7,154 bases of DNA from an uncultured Lachnospiraceae bacterium (GTDB lineage: Bacteria > Bacillota > Clostridia > Lachnospirales > Lachnospiraceae), in the NCBI GenBank assembly GCA_958446555.1, contig CAUCWU010000124.1, forward strand, positions 1 through 7,154, in the 5' to 3' direction. The translations under genes were made by a program, and so were the position numbers. Every line of letters starts with the position of its first letter. Positions within the stretch are counted from its first letter, which is position 1. Below are positions 6,243 through 7,154 of the stretch, one piece after another. The notes under the pieces are model-generated. The model searched no databases. It worked only from the letters and a program-made list of their open reading frames with translations, and was not told the DNA's origin.

Positions 6243-7154
6243 TTATTCCTTCCTTTCTTTTCCACGCATCTGGCTGATGTTGGATGAAGAATTCTTTGCC
6301 GGAGTTTCCTGCATAAATGCCACTTTTCCGGTCGTATTTTCCTTTGTTGCCTTGGTCTCTTTTATCTTAGACTCTTTTGCAGATTTTGTATCCTTTATTT
6401 TTGTATCTTTTGCATTTTGATTATCTGACATCTGATCGTTTGAATGTTCCACATTTTGTATTGTTTCCTGATACTTTCTTAGAACAAAGTAGACAACCGT
6501 TCCGGTTCCTTCTTTGCTGGAGGCCCATACCTTTCCACCATGGTCTTCCATAATCTTTCTGACAATCGAAAGTCCAATGCCACTGCCACCCTTCGCTGAA
6601 TTTCGCGACGAATCGGTTCGATAAAAACGATCAAATATATAAGGAATATCTTTTGCTGCAATACCTTTTCCGTTGTCCTCGATTTCTACCTGAATGAAAT
6701 CGCCGACATCTTTGATTCGCATATTGATAAAGCATTTCTCTTTATCAAAGTATTTGCAGGAATTTCCAATAATGTTGTTGACGACTCTTCGAATCTGCTC
6801 TGGATCGGCAATGACCATCACCTTTTCGTCTACATAGTTGGCATACTGGAACACCACATTCTTGGCACCAAGATCCAGGCCTACCTCCTCTGCGCAATCT
6901 CCAAAATAATCGCTGACGTTGATTTTTCTGAAATTATACGGAATGCGGTTGGTATCAATCTTGGAGTAAAAAGTCAGCTCATCAATCAATCGCTGCATAT
7001 CATTTGTCTTGTTATAGACAGTTTTTAGATAGCGCTCCATCTTCTCAGGCGTATCGGCAACACCATCCATGATGCCCTCGACATATCCTTTAATCGAAGT
7101 GATTGGTGTCTTTAAATCATGAGAAATATTACTGATCATCTCTCGATTTTCATT
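6243..7154 (-). CDS. Sensor histidine kinase, C-terminal catalytic part (partial at window edge)
   Basis: The frame enters from beyond 7154 (residues NENRE precede the first internal methionine), so the real start, sensor domain, membrane helices and any HAMP lie outside. Of the 303 visible residues, the H-box SHDLKTP gives phosphoacceptor H12 in a HisKA dimerisation domain. The HATPase follows: N-box with N131, G1 box EDNGKGI near 159-165, F-box IFDRFYR near 173-179, and G2 box GGSGIGL near 189-195. It autophosphorylates and passes phosphate to the adjacent regulator. The fold ends near residue 225 with YFVLRKY. About 76 further residues form a hydrophilic, Lys/Thr/Asp/Glu-rich tail with a repeated (K)DTK/ETK pattern, unusual for this family and probably disordered. 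The stop overlaps the regulator's ribosome binding site. Confidence 0.95.
   Translation of the reverse strand, partial: NENREMISNISHDLKTPITSIKGYVEGIMDGVADTPEKMERYLKTVYNKTNDMQRLIDELTFYSKIDTNRIPYNFRKINVSDYFGDCAEEVGLDLGAKNVVFQYANYVDEKVMVIADPEQIRRVVNNIIGNSCKYFDKEKCFINMRIKDVGDFIQVEIEDNGKGIAAKDIPYIFDRFYRTDSSRNSAKGGSGIGLSIVRKIMEDHGGKVWASSKEGTGTVVYFVLRKYQETIQNVEHSNDQMSDNQNAKDTKIKDTKSAKESKIKETKATKENTTGKVAFMQETPAKNSSSNISQMRGKERKE

Overview
The window looks chromosomal and comes from a low-GC Gram-positive anaerobe, most likely a clostridial lineage such as Lachnospiraceae. I base this on strong GGAGG-type ribosome binding sites, AT-rich intergenic DNA, sigma-A style promoters, an OmpR/PhoB two-component pair and an EssC-like FHA protein. 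The genus is a guess. Every gene I can support lies on the minus strand, so transcription runs from high to low coordinates. There are no tRNA or rRNA genes, insertion sequences or CRISPR arrays.

Region A (7154 to about 4740) holds housekeeping signalling. A sensor histidine kinase, cut by the window edge and missing its sensor half, is followed after 2 bases by its OmpR-family response regulator. A HAD phosphatase of the phosphoglycolate-phosphatase type follows after about 90 bases and ends in a clear intrinsic terminator (4741-4790). The leader of the HAD gene has its Shine-Dalgarno separated from the ATG by a hairpin.

Region B (about 4740 to 3780) is a roughly 1 kb interval with no convincing protein gene, A-rich on the minus strand. 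It contains a perfect sigma-A promoter (TTGACA, 17 bp, TATAAT) at 4577-4605 and a strong intrinsic terminator at 3939-3978. Together they bracket a predicted transcript of about 630 nt with several local and one long-range helix and only tiny ORFs. This is the most interesting object here: a candidate large standalone structured non-coding RNA. Its size and layout recall the ROOL/OLE type of large bacterial RNA, but I cannot assign a class by eye.

Region C (3860 to 1) is a second transcription unit with its own promoter (3829-3857). Its first gene encodes a 987-residue STAND-type (NB-ARC-like) ATPase with C-terminal TPR repeats. After 44 bases it is followed by an FHA-domain protein that runs off the window and whose post-FHA segment resembles EssC, the membrane ATPase of type VII secretion. 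This looks like the start of a type VII secretion-like or FHA-signalling operon led by a STAND/TPR protein. The EssC assignment rests only on the N-terminal 251 residues.
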